A stretch of 64,000 nucleotides of DNA from Maridesulfovibrio zosterae DSM 11974 (GTDB lineage Bacteria > Desulfobacterota > Desulfovibrionia > Desulfovibrionales > Desulfovibrionaceae): assembly GCF_000425265.1 (NCBI RefSeq), contig NZ_AUDC01000012.1, positions 124,001 through 188,000 on the forward strand. Reading direction: 5' to 3'. The position numbers and the translations under genes were made by a program. Shown piece after piece: positions 38,012 through 47,675 of this stretch (positions are counted from its first letter, which is position 1; every line of letters begins with the position of its first letter). The notes under the pieces were generated by a model. The model did not search any database and had not been told where the DNA came from. It worked only from the letters and a program-made list of their open reading frames with translations.

Positions 38012-39613
38012 ATGCCCAATTTTATCGCTGAATATCTGAGTAAGTTTCAAAATTTCTGGACCGACCGTACTGCTGCCCAGAGAATAATGATCGGAGGCCT
38101 CGCAGCTACTGTAGTTATCGCGTTTATCCTCATGGTTTTCTGGCTTAACCAAACGGAATACCGTGTTCTTTATACAAAATTATACTCAGAAGACGCTTCC
38201 CGCGTCGTGGGCATCCTTCAGTCTACCAAAGAGCCATATAAAATTCAGGATAACGGCTCTACCATTCTGGTTCCAGCAGACAGAGTTTATGAACTGCGTC
38301 TGAAAATTGCCGGTGAAGGAGCTCTTCACGGACAGGGCATCGGTTATGAGATATTTGACCAGGTCCAGATTGGACAGACAGACTTTATCCAGCGCATCAA
38401 CTACCAGCGGGCATTGCAGGGAGAACTTGCAAGAACCATCAGCGAATTTCCCCAGATAGAAAGAGCAAGAGTACATCTGGTGCTCCCTGCCAAATCACTT
38501 TTCATTGAAGAACAGGCTGAACCGACAGCATCTGTAGTCCTCAAACTTAAAGATGGTGAAAAACTTGAAGATAAGCAGATTAAAGGAATTCTGAATCTGG
38601 TTGTCATGTCAGTAGAAGGTCTCAAACCATCGACAGTGACTATTACAGATATGCGCGGGCAGGTCCTTTACCAGCCTGAAGATGATTCCATGGGTATCAA
38701 TATCAGCAATAGTCAGCTAGACTACAAAAGCGGTCTTGAAGCCAAAATAGAACAGCGCATCCAGCGCCTGCTTATGCCCATAGTCGGACCGGACAAGGTT
38801 ATCGCTAAGGTCAATGCAGATCTAGATTTCAGACAGCGCACGATTAAAAAAGAAGCATATGACCCTGACGGTCAGGTTGCACGCTCAGAACAGACCAGTG
38901 AAGAAAACACTCGCGGCACAGCAAATGTTGACGGCGGCGTACCTGAAGCAAACTTCCGTGGCGATGGTTTTACCGGAACAGCGACTACTCAGGATTCAAC
39001 TCGTGAAACACGTACCACCAACTACGAAATCAACAAAGAAGAGCAGCAGATTATTGTTCCTGTAGGTGAACTGAAACGACTCAGTGTTGCGGTTGTAGTT
39101 GACGGCACATATGAAAAGAATGCTGAAACAGGAGAAATGACCTATATCCCCCGCTCTGAAGAAGAGATGCAGCGCATCAGGGAACTGGTAAGAAACGCTG
39201 TAGGATATGATGATGTCCGCGGTGATACACTCGAAGTTTCCAATATGACTTTCGGTATGCAGGACATATTCGGAGACGAAGGTCTCATGCGCACCATGCT
39301 GGAATACGCTCAGAGACTGGGAAAACCTTTCCTTAACGGCCTGCTGATATTCCTCTTCCTGATCCTTGTAGTACGCCCGGTTGTAATGGCTCTCATCAAA
39401 CCCCGTGTTGCTGAAGAGGATATCGATGAGGTTGCAGGACTGCCTGAAGGTGGAGAAAGACTCGCAATTGATGACAGTGACCTTGACGAAGAGGCTCTTG
39501 ATACGGCACGTAGACTTGAGAACGCTAAGGCTCAGGCTCTGCAACTTTCAGAAAAGAATATGGATCAGGCAGTGCAGGTACTGAAGACCTGGCTGAAGCA
39601 GGAGGCAGCTTAA
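38012..39613 (+). CDS. fliF: Flagellar MS-ring protein FliF
   Basis: FliF forms the inner-membrane MS ring that supports rod, export gate and C ring. The 533-residue protein has two membrane helices (about residues 27-46 and 437-460) that flank the large periplasmic ring-building region, with the conserved IERARVHLVLP and GPDKVIAKVNADLDF segments. The C-terminal tail after the second helix is the FliG-binding part. AGGAG precedes the ATG. Confidence 0.96.
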   Translation: MPNFIAEYLSKFQNFWTDRTAAQRIMIGGLAATVVIAFILMVFWLNQTEYRVLYTKLYSEDASRVVGILQSTKEPYKIQDNGSTILVPADRVYELRLKIAGEGALHGQGIGYEIFDQVQIGQTDFIQRINYQRALQGELARTISEFPQIERARVHLVLPAKSLFIEEQAEPTASVVLKLKDGEKLEDKQIKGILNLVVMSVEGLKPSTVTITDMRGQVLYQPEDDSMGINISNSQLDYKSGLEAKIEQRIQRLLMPIVGPDKVIAKVNADLDFRQRTIKKEAYDPDGQVARSEQTSEENTRGTANVDGGVPEANFRGDGFTGTATTQDSTRETRTTNYEINKEEQQIIVPVGELKRLSVAVVVDGTYEKNAETGEMTYIPRSEEEMQRIRELVRNAVGYDDVRGDTLEVSNMTFGMQDIFGDEGLMRTMLEYAQRLGKPFLNGLLIFLFLILVVRPVVMALIKPRVAEEDIDEVAGLPEGGERLAIDDSDLDEEALDTARRLENAKAQALQLSEKNMDQAVQVLKTWLKQEAA

Positions 39614-39614
39614 A

Positions 39615-40616
39615 TTGTCAACGCCGTTCACCGGTAATCAAAAAACAGCCATTGTACTTCTCGCCCTCGGAGATAAGTTTACGGCTGAGTCTTTCAAACG
39701 CATGAGCCGAAAGGAAATTGCTGACGTATCCAGAGCTATGCTTGAGATGGATTCAGTCCCCAAGGAACAGGTTCTTGAAGTACTGAAAGAGTTTAATGAA
39801 ACTCTGGCATACGGGGCAGAACTTCTTATGGGCGGTGCTGATCAAGTCAAAAGACTGCTTAGCAAATCTCTTGACGAAGAAACCGCAAAATACATTTTGG
39901 ACAAACTTGATCTGGAAAGCGGACCTGCCCCATTTCAGGAACTTCAGAATGTCAGCCCTAAGATTCTTGCTCAGATATTAAGAAATGAACATCCTCAGAC
40001 TCTTGCACTGATTATAGGTCATCTACACCCTGATCAGGCAGCAGACCTGATATCCAACCTGCCGGGAGGAGTAAGAGCTGAAGTGCTTATGCGACTGGCT
40101 AAGCTGGAAGCAGTAGCGGAAGAAATGCTCATGGAAGTTGACCGGGTGCTGCAGAGTCAGCTCATTGCCATGGGCGGTAAAGAAGGTAAAAAAGTTGGCG
40201 GTGTTCCGGCTGTTGCAGAAATTCTCAACGCAGTGGACCGCTCTACCGAAGAAGAAGTTCTTTCAGAGATTGAAGAAGAATCCACCCAGATGGCAGAAGA
40301 AATCAGAAACCTCATGTTTGTCTTCGAAGACATCAAAGGGCTTGATGACCGCGCAATCAGGGAACTCCTCAAAGAAGTATCCAATGAAGAGCTTACTACA
40401 GCCCTCAAAGGTGCATCTGATGATCTGCAGGAATTGTTTTTCAAGAATATGTCCGAGCGTGCATCTAATATGATTCGTGAAGACCTCGAAATTATGGGAC
40501 CTGTGAAACTTTCCGATGTGGAATCATCACAGCAGAATATTGTTAAAAATATCCGTAGACTCGAAGACGAGGGCCGGATTATGATCAGCAGAGGTTCAGG
40601 AGATGTCTTTGTCTAA
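39615..40616 (+). CDS. fliG: Flagellar motor switch protein FliG
   Basis: FliG carries torque from the stator to the rotor. The 333-residue chain has N-terminal, middle (EHPQTLALIIGHL motif) and C-terminal domains; charged torque residues lie in the IKGLDDRAIRELLKEV helix. It uses a TTG start (39615) with AGGAGG upstream and sits 1 base after fliF, so expression may be lowered by the rare start. Its 3' end overlaps fliH by 14 bases. Confidence 0.96.
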   Translation: MSTPFTGNQKTAIVLLALGDKFTAESFKRMSRKEIADVSRAMLEMDSVPKEQVLEVLKEFNETLAYGAELLMGGADQVKRLLSKSLDEETAKYILDKLDLESGPAPFQELQNVSPKILAQILRNEHPQTLALIIGHLHPDQAADLISNLPGGVRAEVLMRLAKLEAVAEEMLMEVDRVLQSQLIAMGGKEGKKVGGVPAVAEILNAVDRSTEEEVLSEIEEESTQMAEEIRNLMFVFEDIKGLDDRAIRELLKEVSNEELTTALKGASDDLQELFFKNMSERASNMIREDLEIMGPVKLSDVESSQQNIVKNIRRLEDEGRIMISRGSGDVFV

Positions 40617-41340
40617 AGCTGAAGATAACAAGTTCTACACTGGTAGAGTCATCATGGGTCTTGATTCAAACAACAACTCCCAGGAAATGACTCTTCAGGA
40701 AATGGAAGGCAAAAAAAAGCCGACCTGGAACGATGATACTGACAAAGAATACTTTGAAAGAGTCAAAATAAAAGCTCAGGACATGGCTAAAAAGATTATT
40801 GCAAAAGCAATAGCTGAGGCTGAATCCATTAAGGCTGAAGCTCAGGCTGCTGGTTACGCAGAAGGCCAGAATCAAGCCAAGGCAGAAGCTGAACAGCATA
40901 TGATAGCGTTCAGTCAAAATATTGCCCAGACTCTGGGAAATATACAGGATAATGCCCGTAATATCATTTTAAGCCAGTCAGCTGATGCAATATCACTTGT
41001 TCTTATGGTTATTGAAAAAACCCTAGCAGTAGAAATGGAAAGCAGCAGGAGGGAAATTCTTGCTGCCCTGCTGGATGAATCTCTCTCACATATAGATTCT
41101 CTGACTCAATTGGTAATTAAAATTTCACCTGCTGATTCAGAAATAATCGGCCCACTGCTTGAACAGGCACAAACCGAATATCCGGATTTAGCTAAATGGC
41201 GCATTAAACCCGATCCTTCCATAGATAATGGAGGAGTTATTGTTGAAGCTGAAGATGCTATGATCAACAACACCATTACTTCCCGCTGGGAAGGAGTGCA
41301 GGAAATTCTTGCACAGTTGACAGCAACAGTTGAGGAATAA
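40603..41340 (+). CDS. fliH: Flagellar assembly protein FliH
   Basis: FliH is the peripheral-stalk regulator of the FliI ATPase. The 245 residues show an Ala/Glu/Lys-rich helical middle (about residues 55-100) and a C-terminal domain with the LVIKISPADSEII-type segment, as in FliH/SctL. The ATG lies inside the fliG 3' end. N-terminal sequence is poorly conserved as in the family. Confidence 0.88.
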   Translation: MSLSKAEDNKFYTGRVIMGLDSNNNSQEMTLQEMEGKKKPTWNDDTDKEYFERVKIKAQDMAKKIIAKAIAEAESIKAEAQAAGYAEGQNQAKAEAEQHMIAFSQNIAQTLGNIQDNARNIILSQSADAISLVLMVIEKTLAVEMESSRREILAALLDESLSHIDSLTQLVIKISPADSEIIGPLLEQAQTEYPDLAKWRIKPDPSIDNGGVIVEAEDAMINNTITSRWEGVQEILAQLTATVEE

Positions 41341-41343
41341 ATC

Positions 41344-42657
41344 ATGGCAGGCATGAAAGACTGCACAGAACTTTTGTCATCTATTAATCCGTGCCGAAGC
41401 TATGGCAAGGTAAGCAAAGTTGTAGGACTTATTGCTGAAGGTAAGGGAATTAGAGCTCCTCTGGGTTCTGTATGCCATCTCATACCAGAAGATTCTGACT
41501 CAACTATTGCTGCCGAAGTTGTCGGATTCAAAGATGGGTCATGCCTTTTCATGCCCTATGGCGAACTGCATGGCATAAGTCAGGGTAGTTTGATCATGAA
41601 CTCAAGTGCCCCTCCGAAAGTCCCGGTAGGGATGAATATGCTGGGCCGCGCAGTAGATGCTTTCGGTCAACCAATTGACGGCAAAGGGCCCATTATTCCC
41701 GACAGCTATAATCCCCTTCATCGTGATCCCCCCAACCCTCTTGAACGTCCTCGTATCAACGAACCACTGGATGTAGGTGTAAAAGCCATCAACAGTCTGC
41801 TTACGCTGGGAAAAGGACAGCGTATGGGAATCATGGCCGGATCAGGAGTCGGAAAATCGACATTACTTTCCATGATGGCCCGCTATACAGTGGCGGATAT
41901 TAACGTTATCGCCCTTGTTGGCGAACGTGGACGTGAAGTAGTAGAATTTATTGAACGAGACCTTGGTCCTGAAGGACTTGCCCGTTCTATACTGGTTATT
42001 GCAACTTCAGACAAAAGCCCTCTTATCCGTATGCGGGCAGCATATACAGCGACAGCTATCGCTGAATATTTCCGTGATCTGAATAAAGACGTTCTGCTCA
42101 TGATGGACTCAGTTACCCGTTTTGCAATGGCTGGACGTGAAGTAGGTCTTGCTGCAGGAGAACCTCCGACACGTGGCGGATATACTCCATCAGTTTTTGC
42201 GCAGTTACCCAAATTGCTGGAGCGGGCAGGCAAAAACCAAAATGGATCAATCACCGGGATTTATACTGTTCTTGTCGATGGTGATGATTTTACTGAACCT
42301 ATTGCCGATGCTGTCCGTTCTATTCTTGATGGTCATATAGTACTGACACGCGATCTTGCCGACCAGGGACACTATCCCTGTATTGATGTACTGAAAAGTG
42401 TCAGCAGGGTTCGCAGTGATATTATTCCGAGCGAGGTTGTCGCAGCCGGACGTAAAGTGACTGGACAGATGGCTACATTTCGAAAAGTTGAAGATATGGT
42501 CAATATTGGTGCATACCAGTCAGGTGCCAATCCAGTCATTGATGCAGCAATTAAGATACAGCCGGCAATCAACGGATTCCTGCAACAATTAGTTGAGGAC
42601 AAAAAAACTCTGGACGAAAGCATTCAATTACTAATTAAGCTTGCAGGGACAAACTGA
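41344..42657 (+). CDS. fliI: Flagellum-specific ATPase FliI
   Basis: Export ATPase of the flagellar type III system, related to F1-beta. In 437 residues: Walker A GSGVGKS (166-172), GERGREVVEFIE, and the Walker B region VLLMMDSVTRFAMAGREVG. It follows fliH by 3 bases. The usual next gene, fliJ, is not found in the 220 bases that follow or further downstream in the window. Confidence 0.97.
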   Translation: MAGMKDCTELLSSINPCRSYGKVSKVVGLIAEGKGIRAPLGSVCHLIPEDSDSTIAAEVVGFKDGSCLFMPYGELHGISQGSLIMNSSAPPKVPVGMNMLGRAVDAFGQPIDGKGPIIPDSYNPLHRDPPNPLERPRINEPLDVGVKAINSLLTLGKGQRMGIMAGSGVGKSTLLSMMARYTVADINVIALVGERGREVVEFIERDLGPEGLARSILVIATSDKSPLIRMRAAYTATAIAEYFRDLNKDVLLMMDSVTRFAMAGREVGLAAGEPPTRGGYTPSVFAQLPKLLERAGKNQNGSITGIYTVLVDGDDFTEPIADAVRSILDGHIVLTRDLADQGHYPCIDVLKSVSRVRSDIIPSEVVAAGRKVTGQMATFRKVEDMVNIGAYQSGANPVIDAAIKIQPAINGFLQQLVEDKKTLDESIQLLIKLAGTN

Positions 42658-42878
42658 TTTTTTAGACGGTATGATCGGTTACGCTCAGACCTGATAATAT
42701 TCTAAAAGCATGTACTGCAAAATCAAATCATCTTTTATAATAAGTCAAAAACACCATCTGTTTTATTGCCAGTAATATTTTTCTGGTCTAACACTCTGTT
42801 TACACATATCCATAATATACATTAGAAGACTTCTGGGTCGAAAAATAAACATGAATGCAAGGCACAATTGGTAATTAA

Positions 42879-43754
42879 ATGGGCAGATATATAAAAATAT
42901 TCTTATTTCTTCTATTTGAAATGATAATAATTTCTGCCAGTGCGCCTGTGGTATTTGCTTCTCCACTAAAAATTATCCACTCTGCATCCATGCCCCCACT
43001 CTCTTTTATCAATGAAGAAGGAAATGCTGACGGTATTCTCATTGATCTCTGGAAAGAATGGTCCAAAAAATCAGGAAGTGACGTGAGCTTTGAGCTCACA
43101 AATTGGAAAGAAGCAATGAGCATGACTGGACGGAATCCTGATACTATTAATGGAGGACTATTTTACTCTCCAGATAGAGCTGAGCAATTAATCTTCGGTA
43201 ACTGCTTATTCTCAATGAGAGGGGCTTTGTTTACTGATAATCAGAATGATGGATTAAGCAAACTGGATATGCAAAATACTATTTGCGGAGTTATCAAGGG
43301 TGGATACTCTAAAATTTATATGGAAACGAACTTTCCTTTCACAGCACTCATGCTTTTCGACTCAGCAAAAGAATTATTCAAAACTGCTGCTGAAGGAAGA
43401 ATAAAAATGTTTGTCGCTGATTACCCCGTGGCAATGTATCAGCTTAAAAAATTTAAAATCAATGATAAGTTCAAATGCCAGAAAATTTTATATTCGCGGG
43501 AATTATATCCGGCTGTCCACCACCAAAACCAAAAACTACTTGGTCGCATCAATTACTTTATGACGGCCATTCCTAAATCACGTCGGCAGGAAATTATAAA
43601 AAAATGGATGCCCCTTCCTGACGAAAGATATTGGCATATCACAACAGTTATTATTCTAACTTTTCTTACTATTTTAATATTCGCATTTATGCAGCGGCAG
43701 AGGATTATGCCATTAATCTCAAAGTGTAAAATTTTGAATATATTTAAACCTTAG
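42879..43754 (+). CDS. Membrane-anchored periplasmic solute-binding-like (SBP family 3) protein
   Basis: 291 residues. A signal peptide or N-terminal helix (about 5-26) leads into a periplasmic-binding-protein-like domain (about 28-245: PPLSFINEEGNADGILIDLWKEW). A C-terminal transmembrane helix (ITTVIILTFLTILIFAFM, about 254-272) and a tail of about 20 residues follow. This is the sensor half typical of PBP-domain histidine kinases or diguanylate cyclases, but no output domain follows. The last 11 bases overlap the opposite-strand gene. Whether it is a truncated sensor or a true orphan receptor is unknown. Confidence 0.8.
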   Translation: MGRYIKIFLFLLFEMIIISASAPVVFASPLKIIHSASMPPLSFINEEGNADGILIDLWKEWSKKSGSDVSFELTNWKEAMSMTGRNPDTINGGLFYSPDRAEQLIFGNCLFSMRGALFTDNQNDGLSKLDMQNTICGVIKGGYSKIYMETNFPFTALMLFDSAKELFKTAAEGRIKMFVADYPVAMYQLKKFKINDKFKCQKILYSRELYPAVHHQNQKLLGRINYFMTAIPKSRRQEIIKKWMPLPDERYWHITTVIILTFLTILIFAFMQRQRIMPLISKCKILNIFKP

Positions 43755-44925
43755 TCCAGTTTAATAACAGAGCTGTAACATCATCATCAAATTCGGGACG
43801 TACGCCTGTTTTATCTTCCAAAAGATCCTCAATAGAATCAAGATTTAGACTATTACTTTCCAAACGCTCTTTGATAATTTCCATGAACGGATCGAGACTG
43901 AAGAAATCACTTCCCATACGCCATTCATAACACCCGTCAGTAAACAAAAACAAACGCAAAGAAGTTGAAAAACGGCATTCTAATAGACCACAATCAATAG
44001 GAAAAAAACCCAAAGGTGGAACCATAGCGACGAGAGGCTCTATCATTTCACCATCCAGCATAACAATTGCCGGACAATGCCCCGCGCTTAAATACCTCAT
44101 TTCACCTTTGTTAAAATCTATATCAGCAGCAAAAAGAGTTACAAAATAACTGTCCTTTCCAATCAAGTCCAGCAGATGCGTATTGACCAGCTCCATACTG
44201 TGATCAAGAGGACTTTTCTCAGCACCATCAGCTTTAAATAAAGTACGGACGATAGCCATAATAAAGGCTGCCTGAGGTCCATGCCCTGAGACATCAGCCA
44301 TAACAACTCTGACTACACCTTCATCAATACTGAATACGTCAAAATAATCACCGCTTGCTCTTCCTGAAGGGCGATAAAGACTTTTAATATCAAGCCCGTC
44401 AATGATTGGAACTACGGTGGGTAACAGTTTATCCTGAAGTCTGGCAACCAGCCGGACTTCATCATCAATAATATTATAAGCTCTCTGCAAACTGGAGTTG
44501 GCTGCCTGCAACTGTCTGGTCAGCAAGACCTGTCTGACAGCAACCCCGACTCGTGCTTTCAACTCAACGACATGAAATGGTTTTGTAAGATAATCATTTG
44601 CCCCGCTGTTAAGAGCTTTAGCTTTAATTTCCTGCTCATCCTGCCCGGTAAGGACAATAATAATAACCTCTTGATCACAAATACGATTACGAATTTCTTC
44701 AATCACATCAAATCCGTCCATCACAGGCATCATGAGGTCGAGTAGAATCACGCTGGGTTTTACATCTTTATATCTGTCAATGCACTCAACTCCATCAGAG
44801 GCTGTAACAACATCAAAATCATCTTCAAGAACACGGATCAAGAAATTCCTCATAGTTGCAGAATCATCTACCACAAGCACTTTGGGGATTTCACCTCCGA
44901 GTTTCACACTCGATTCTTCATTCAC
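43744..44925 (-). CDS. REC-SpoIIE (RsbU-like) serine phosphatase
   Basis: 393 residues: receiver domain (about 14-130; phospho-Asp63 in LLDLMMPVMDG, TGQ and KPF motifs intact), a helical linker (about 130-165), then a PP2C-type SpoIIE phosphatase domain with SGRASGDYFDVF, MADVSGHGPQAAF and LYLSAGH-like metal-binding motifs. Such proteins dephosphorylate anti-anti-sigma (STAS) proteins in response to a histidine kinase. GTG start with GGAGG upstream. No STAS partner or RsbW kinase is adjacent. Confidence 0.92.
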   Translation of the reverse strand: MNEESSVKLGGEIPKVLVVDDSATMRNFLIRVLEDDFDVVTASDGVECIDRYKDVKPSVILLDLMMPVMDGFDVIEEIRNRICDQEVIIIVLTGQDEQEIKAKALNSGANDYLTKPFHVVELKARVGVAVRQVLLTRQLQAANSSLQRAYNIIDDEVRLVARLQDKLLPTVVPIIDGLDIKSLYRPSGRASGDYFDVFSIDEGVVRVVMADVSGHGPQAAFIMAIVRTLFKADGAEKSPLDHSMELVNTHLLDLIGKDSYFVTLFAADIDFNKGEMRYLSAGHCPAIVMLDGEMIEPLVAMVPPLGFFPIDCGLLECRFSTSLRLFLFTDGCYEWRMGSDFFSLDPFMEIIKERLESNSLNLDSIEDLLEDKTGVRPEFDDDVTALLLNWTKV

Positions 44926-45033
44926 AGGCAGCCTCCAAACGTATCTATAAAATATATCAGAATACCTTAACCTGATATGTGGTGCCAGCCTAACACAAAA
45001 TATTAAATTTCTGTAGTATAATATATTTGACTA

Positions 45034-45258
45034 TTATTCATCTCTATCCTTTCTTAACCGTGAATCATGCCTAATTTCCCAACACAATTCTGCTACACAG
45101 GCAGAATTTGAGCAGAGCCCCTTTAGCAGATAAGCCATGCCCCCCGCATTAATCTCACGACCTTCTAAATCATGACACTCTAATGAATTACTGAGAAAAT
45201 CCAATGAAGCAGTTATGTTATTAAGCTCATAAACAACATCTTCTATACTTTTATTCAT
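45034..45258 (-). CDS. Small protein of unknown function
   Basis: 74 residues, ATG with an AGGAG Shine-Dalgarno at 7 bases. I do not recognise it. It looks soluble and mostly helical with three cysteines (ECHDL, LCSNSACVAELCW region). It is upstream of the REC-SpoIIE gene on the same strand, about 108 bases away, and could share its transcript. Low-complexity bias is absent, which supports it being real. Confidence 0.6.
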   Translation of the reverse strand: MNKSIEDVVYELNNITASLDFLSNSLECHDLEGREINAGGMAYLLKGLCSNSACVAELCWEIRHDSRLRKDRDE

Positions 45259-45679
45259 ATAAACTCCTATTTAATTTAATCACTACAAAGGCTGTTAATG
45301 AGCAAAAAGCTATATATGAAAGACTATTTTGTCTAGCGTTTTATGCATTTTTTTCAATAGATTCACCTATTTGCTAACATATAATCATTTTTATATTTTT
45401 AAAAGTTTTACATAAAAACAAATAACATAAATATTACTTTCATATGAAAATAGTACATACCATATTTCAAAGAATTAAATGTATTTTTCATCTACAATAT
45501 ATATATAGTTAATGTTATAAGTTTTAATAAATATAATATAATAGCAATTAATTAATTATAGATGTTTTTTCTCACATATAACATTCAAACAACATCCAAC
45601 AGTATTGTTTTTTTAAATTATATTGAACAATAATATTTTATATATTTATCAAGAATAGTAACTATAATAATTCATAAAT
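45259..45679. other. Very AT-rich gene-free stretch
   Basis: About 420 bases composed largely of A and T, with TATATA tracts around 45490-45530 and 45620-45650. No open reading frame, tRNA or strong hairpin. It is much more AT-rich than its surroundings and lies between two minus-strand genes. Confidence 0.6.
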
Positions 45680-45714
45680 AAAAAAACCGAGTTCTAAAAA
45701 ATAGAACTCGGTTT
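45680..45714 (-). terminator. Terminator of the ThiF-like gene
   Basis: A perfect 13-bp stem (AAACCGAGTTCTA) with a 5-base loop followed on the minus strand by seven T. It lies about 62 bases after the thiF-like stop codon. Confidence 0.9.
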
Positions 45715-45776
45715 AAAATCATATTTAAATTGTAATCAGTGAAATGAAAAAGATTCACCGTATTCTTTTATACGGT

Positions 45777-46622
45777 CTAAAGAACTATCAAGTCAAAGTA
45801 CATCTTTGATAAGTCAAACATAAGAGCTTTTCCAGTGAGCTCTGCACCTTTACCACTGAGTATTTTCAAAACTTCTGAACTTTGTATTCCCACAGCAGTA
45901 GTTATAGCAGGCGAAGGAGTGCCAAGAAACTCTTCAAGCCCATTAACATCACCAAAAAAATCTGACGGTGAAACATCACCCGGATATACAGTGGATACGA
46001 TACCAGTCCATCCTGCGACTGACGCTGTCACCATAGGAATTCCCGCCTTAGCTGCAGCATCTTTAAGTTGCCCGCGATGTTCAAGACCACCAAGACAGTC
46101 GATCACTATATCAGCACCAGAAACAAAATCATAAAATTTATCCCCTGTAAGATACTCATCACGTACATCAAGAAATACTGCTGGATTAATACTTCTGACA
46201 AGTTCAAAAGCAGCGTCAATTTTTTTAATGTTAAGTGAATTTTCAGTTGCAAGCAGTTGTCTATTTAAATTGGAGGGTTCAAAGGAATCTCCGTCACAAG
46301 CTTTTATAGTACCAACTCCGGCACGGGCAATGGATTCCAGCAAATGTCCTCCCAATCCACCAAGCCCTATAACAGCGGCCTTAGAAAAAAAAAGAGACGT
46401 CTGTTCTTTTGCACTGAAAGTTATCAAATTTCGCACATATCTTTCAGGGACTGCTCCTTGCGTAAAAATAACTCTCTCTACACAATTAATGTCGAGTCCC
46501 AATTCACTGGCAATGTTTAGTGACACTTCATGTGGGGCAATCTTTACTATCCCACTTTCAGAGAAATCTTTCTCAACCAGCTTACAGCTTAACATGTCGC
46601 GGATTTTATTTTCAATACGCAC
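45777..46622 (-). CDS. ThiF/MoeB/HesA-family E1-like adenylyltransferase
   Basis: 281 residues with an ~80-residue N-terminal extension, the nucleotide-binding GLGGLGG (86-92), acidic D110 and the SNLNRQ motif (117-122) that positions ATP. Family members adenylate the C-terminal Gly-Gly of ubiquitin-like sulfur carriers (ThiS, MoaD). The two CxxC zinc pairs normal in MoeB/ThiF are absent, and no sulfur-carrier gene is adjacent, so the substrate cannot be named. GTG start with AGGTGG upstream. Confidence 0.85.
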   Translation of the reverse strand: MRIENKIRDMLSCKLVEKDFSESGIVKIAPHEVSLNIASELGLDINCVERVIFTQGAVPERYVRNLITFSAKEQTSLFFSKAAVIGLGGLGGHLLESIARAGVGTIKACDGDSFEPSNLNRQLLATENSLNIKKIDAAFELVRSINPAVFLDVRDEYLTGDKFYDFVSGADIVIDCLGGLEHRGQLKDAAAKAGIPMVTASVAGWTGIVSTVYPGDVSPSDFFGDVNGLEEFLGTPSPAITTAVGIQSSEVLKILSGKGAELTGKALMFDLSKMYFDLIVL

Positions 46623-46905
46623 AATTCAACCACCTGTTATGAGAGAATTTTTAATAATATCGCTACTTAATTAAAAACTGATGCAATCTATACTTCTTTC
46701 AAAAATACGATATTGCAGATTCAGCATACCGCAAGCTTTGAATAACGAAAACCAATTGTTTATAAAATACTCAGGTTAAAATAACTCTAATACACATTGG
46801 CATTAATTAATGTAGTAAATCCAGCTGCACGAGCAAGTCTAAATTATGTTATTAATTAGACTGCTGATGGTGACACACAACCGAAGGTCTGATAAATCCT
46901 TCATC

Positions 46906-47661
46906 ATGCAGAACATGATAAAAAATCTTTCTATAGTGGCGCGCAGTGCGGGCGCAGCTATAATGAAAGTAAGAAACAAAGGATTCGAAGTAGTAAACAA
47001 AGCAGATAAATCACCTGTTACGGAAGCTGACATTGCTTCAAATGAAGTGATTTCATATCAGCTTGCGCAAATGTATCCGGATATCCCTATTCTTTCGGAA
47101 GAAGGAACGAAGATCAGCTACACAGACCGCAGTAAGTGGACAGAATTCTTTCTCGTGGACCCATTGGACGGAACAAAAGAGTTCATCAAAGATAACGGTG
47201 AATTCTGCGTATGTATTGCCCTGATGCGCAAGAATAGACCTGTTCTCGGAGTTGTCTACGCACCAACACAAGATACACTTTATACAGGCTGTGCCGAGTC
47301 AGGGGCATACGTTAGCCTATCCGGATCTTCCCCCCAGCAAATACGTACGAGACCTCCATCTGAAGGAGAAGGACTTATCGTTGTTGGCAGTCGATCTCAC
47401 CCTTCACCTGATCTTGCAGAGTATCTGGACAAACTTAATGTGGCGAAATTGTCCCCTGCCGGAAGTGCTCTAAAATTTTGTCAGGTTGCAGAAGGTAAAG
47501 CCCATCTTTATCCGAGATTTAATCCGACTATGGAGTGGGATACAGCTGCAGGTCAGGCAATTGTTGAGGCTGCAGGAGGGACTATGACTTCTTTAGATGG
47601 ATCTGAGTTCCCATACAATAAAGAGAACTTACGAAATAAAGGTTTTATAGTTAAAGCTTGA
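46906..47661 (+). CDS. cysQ: 3'(2'),5'-bisphosphate nucleotidase, CysQ-type
   Basis: Inositol-monophosphatase superfamily enzyme removing the 3' phosphate from PAP/PAPS. About 251 residues from the ATG at 46906. Metal-site motifs are SEEGT, FLVDPLDGTKEFI and WDTAAGQAIVEAAGG. The start is uncertain: an ATG at 46915 or an upstream in-frame start at 46846 are alternatives and none has a clear Shine-Dalgarno. In organisms using APS directly for dissimilation the substrate may be other phosphorylated nucleotides. Confidence 0.88.
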   Translation: MQNMIKNLSIVARSAGAAIMKVRNKGFEVVNKADKSPVTEADIASNEVISYQLAQMYPDIPILSEEGTKISYTDRSKWTEFFLVDPLDGTKEFIKDNGEFCVCIALMRKNRPVLGVVYAPTQDTLYTGCAESGAYVSLSGSSPQQIRTRPPSEGEGLIVVGSRSHPSPDLAEYLDKLNVAKLSPAGSALKFCQVAEGKAHLYPRFNPTMEWDTAAGQAIVEAAGGTMTSLDGSEFPYNKENLRNKGFIVKA

Positions 47662-47675
47662 AAAAAGGAATTCAT

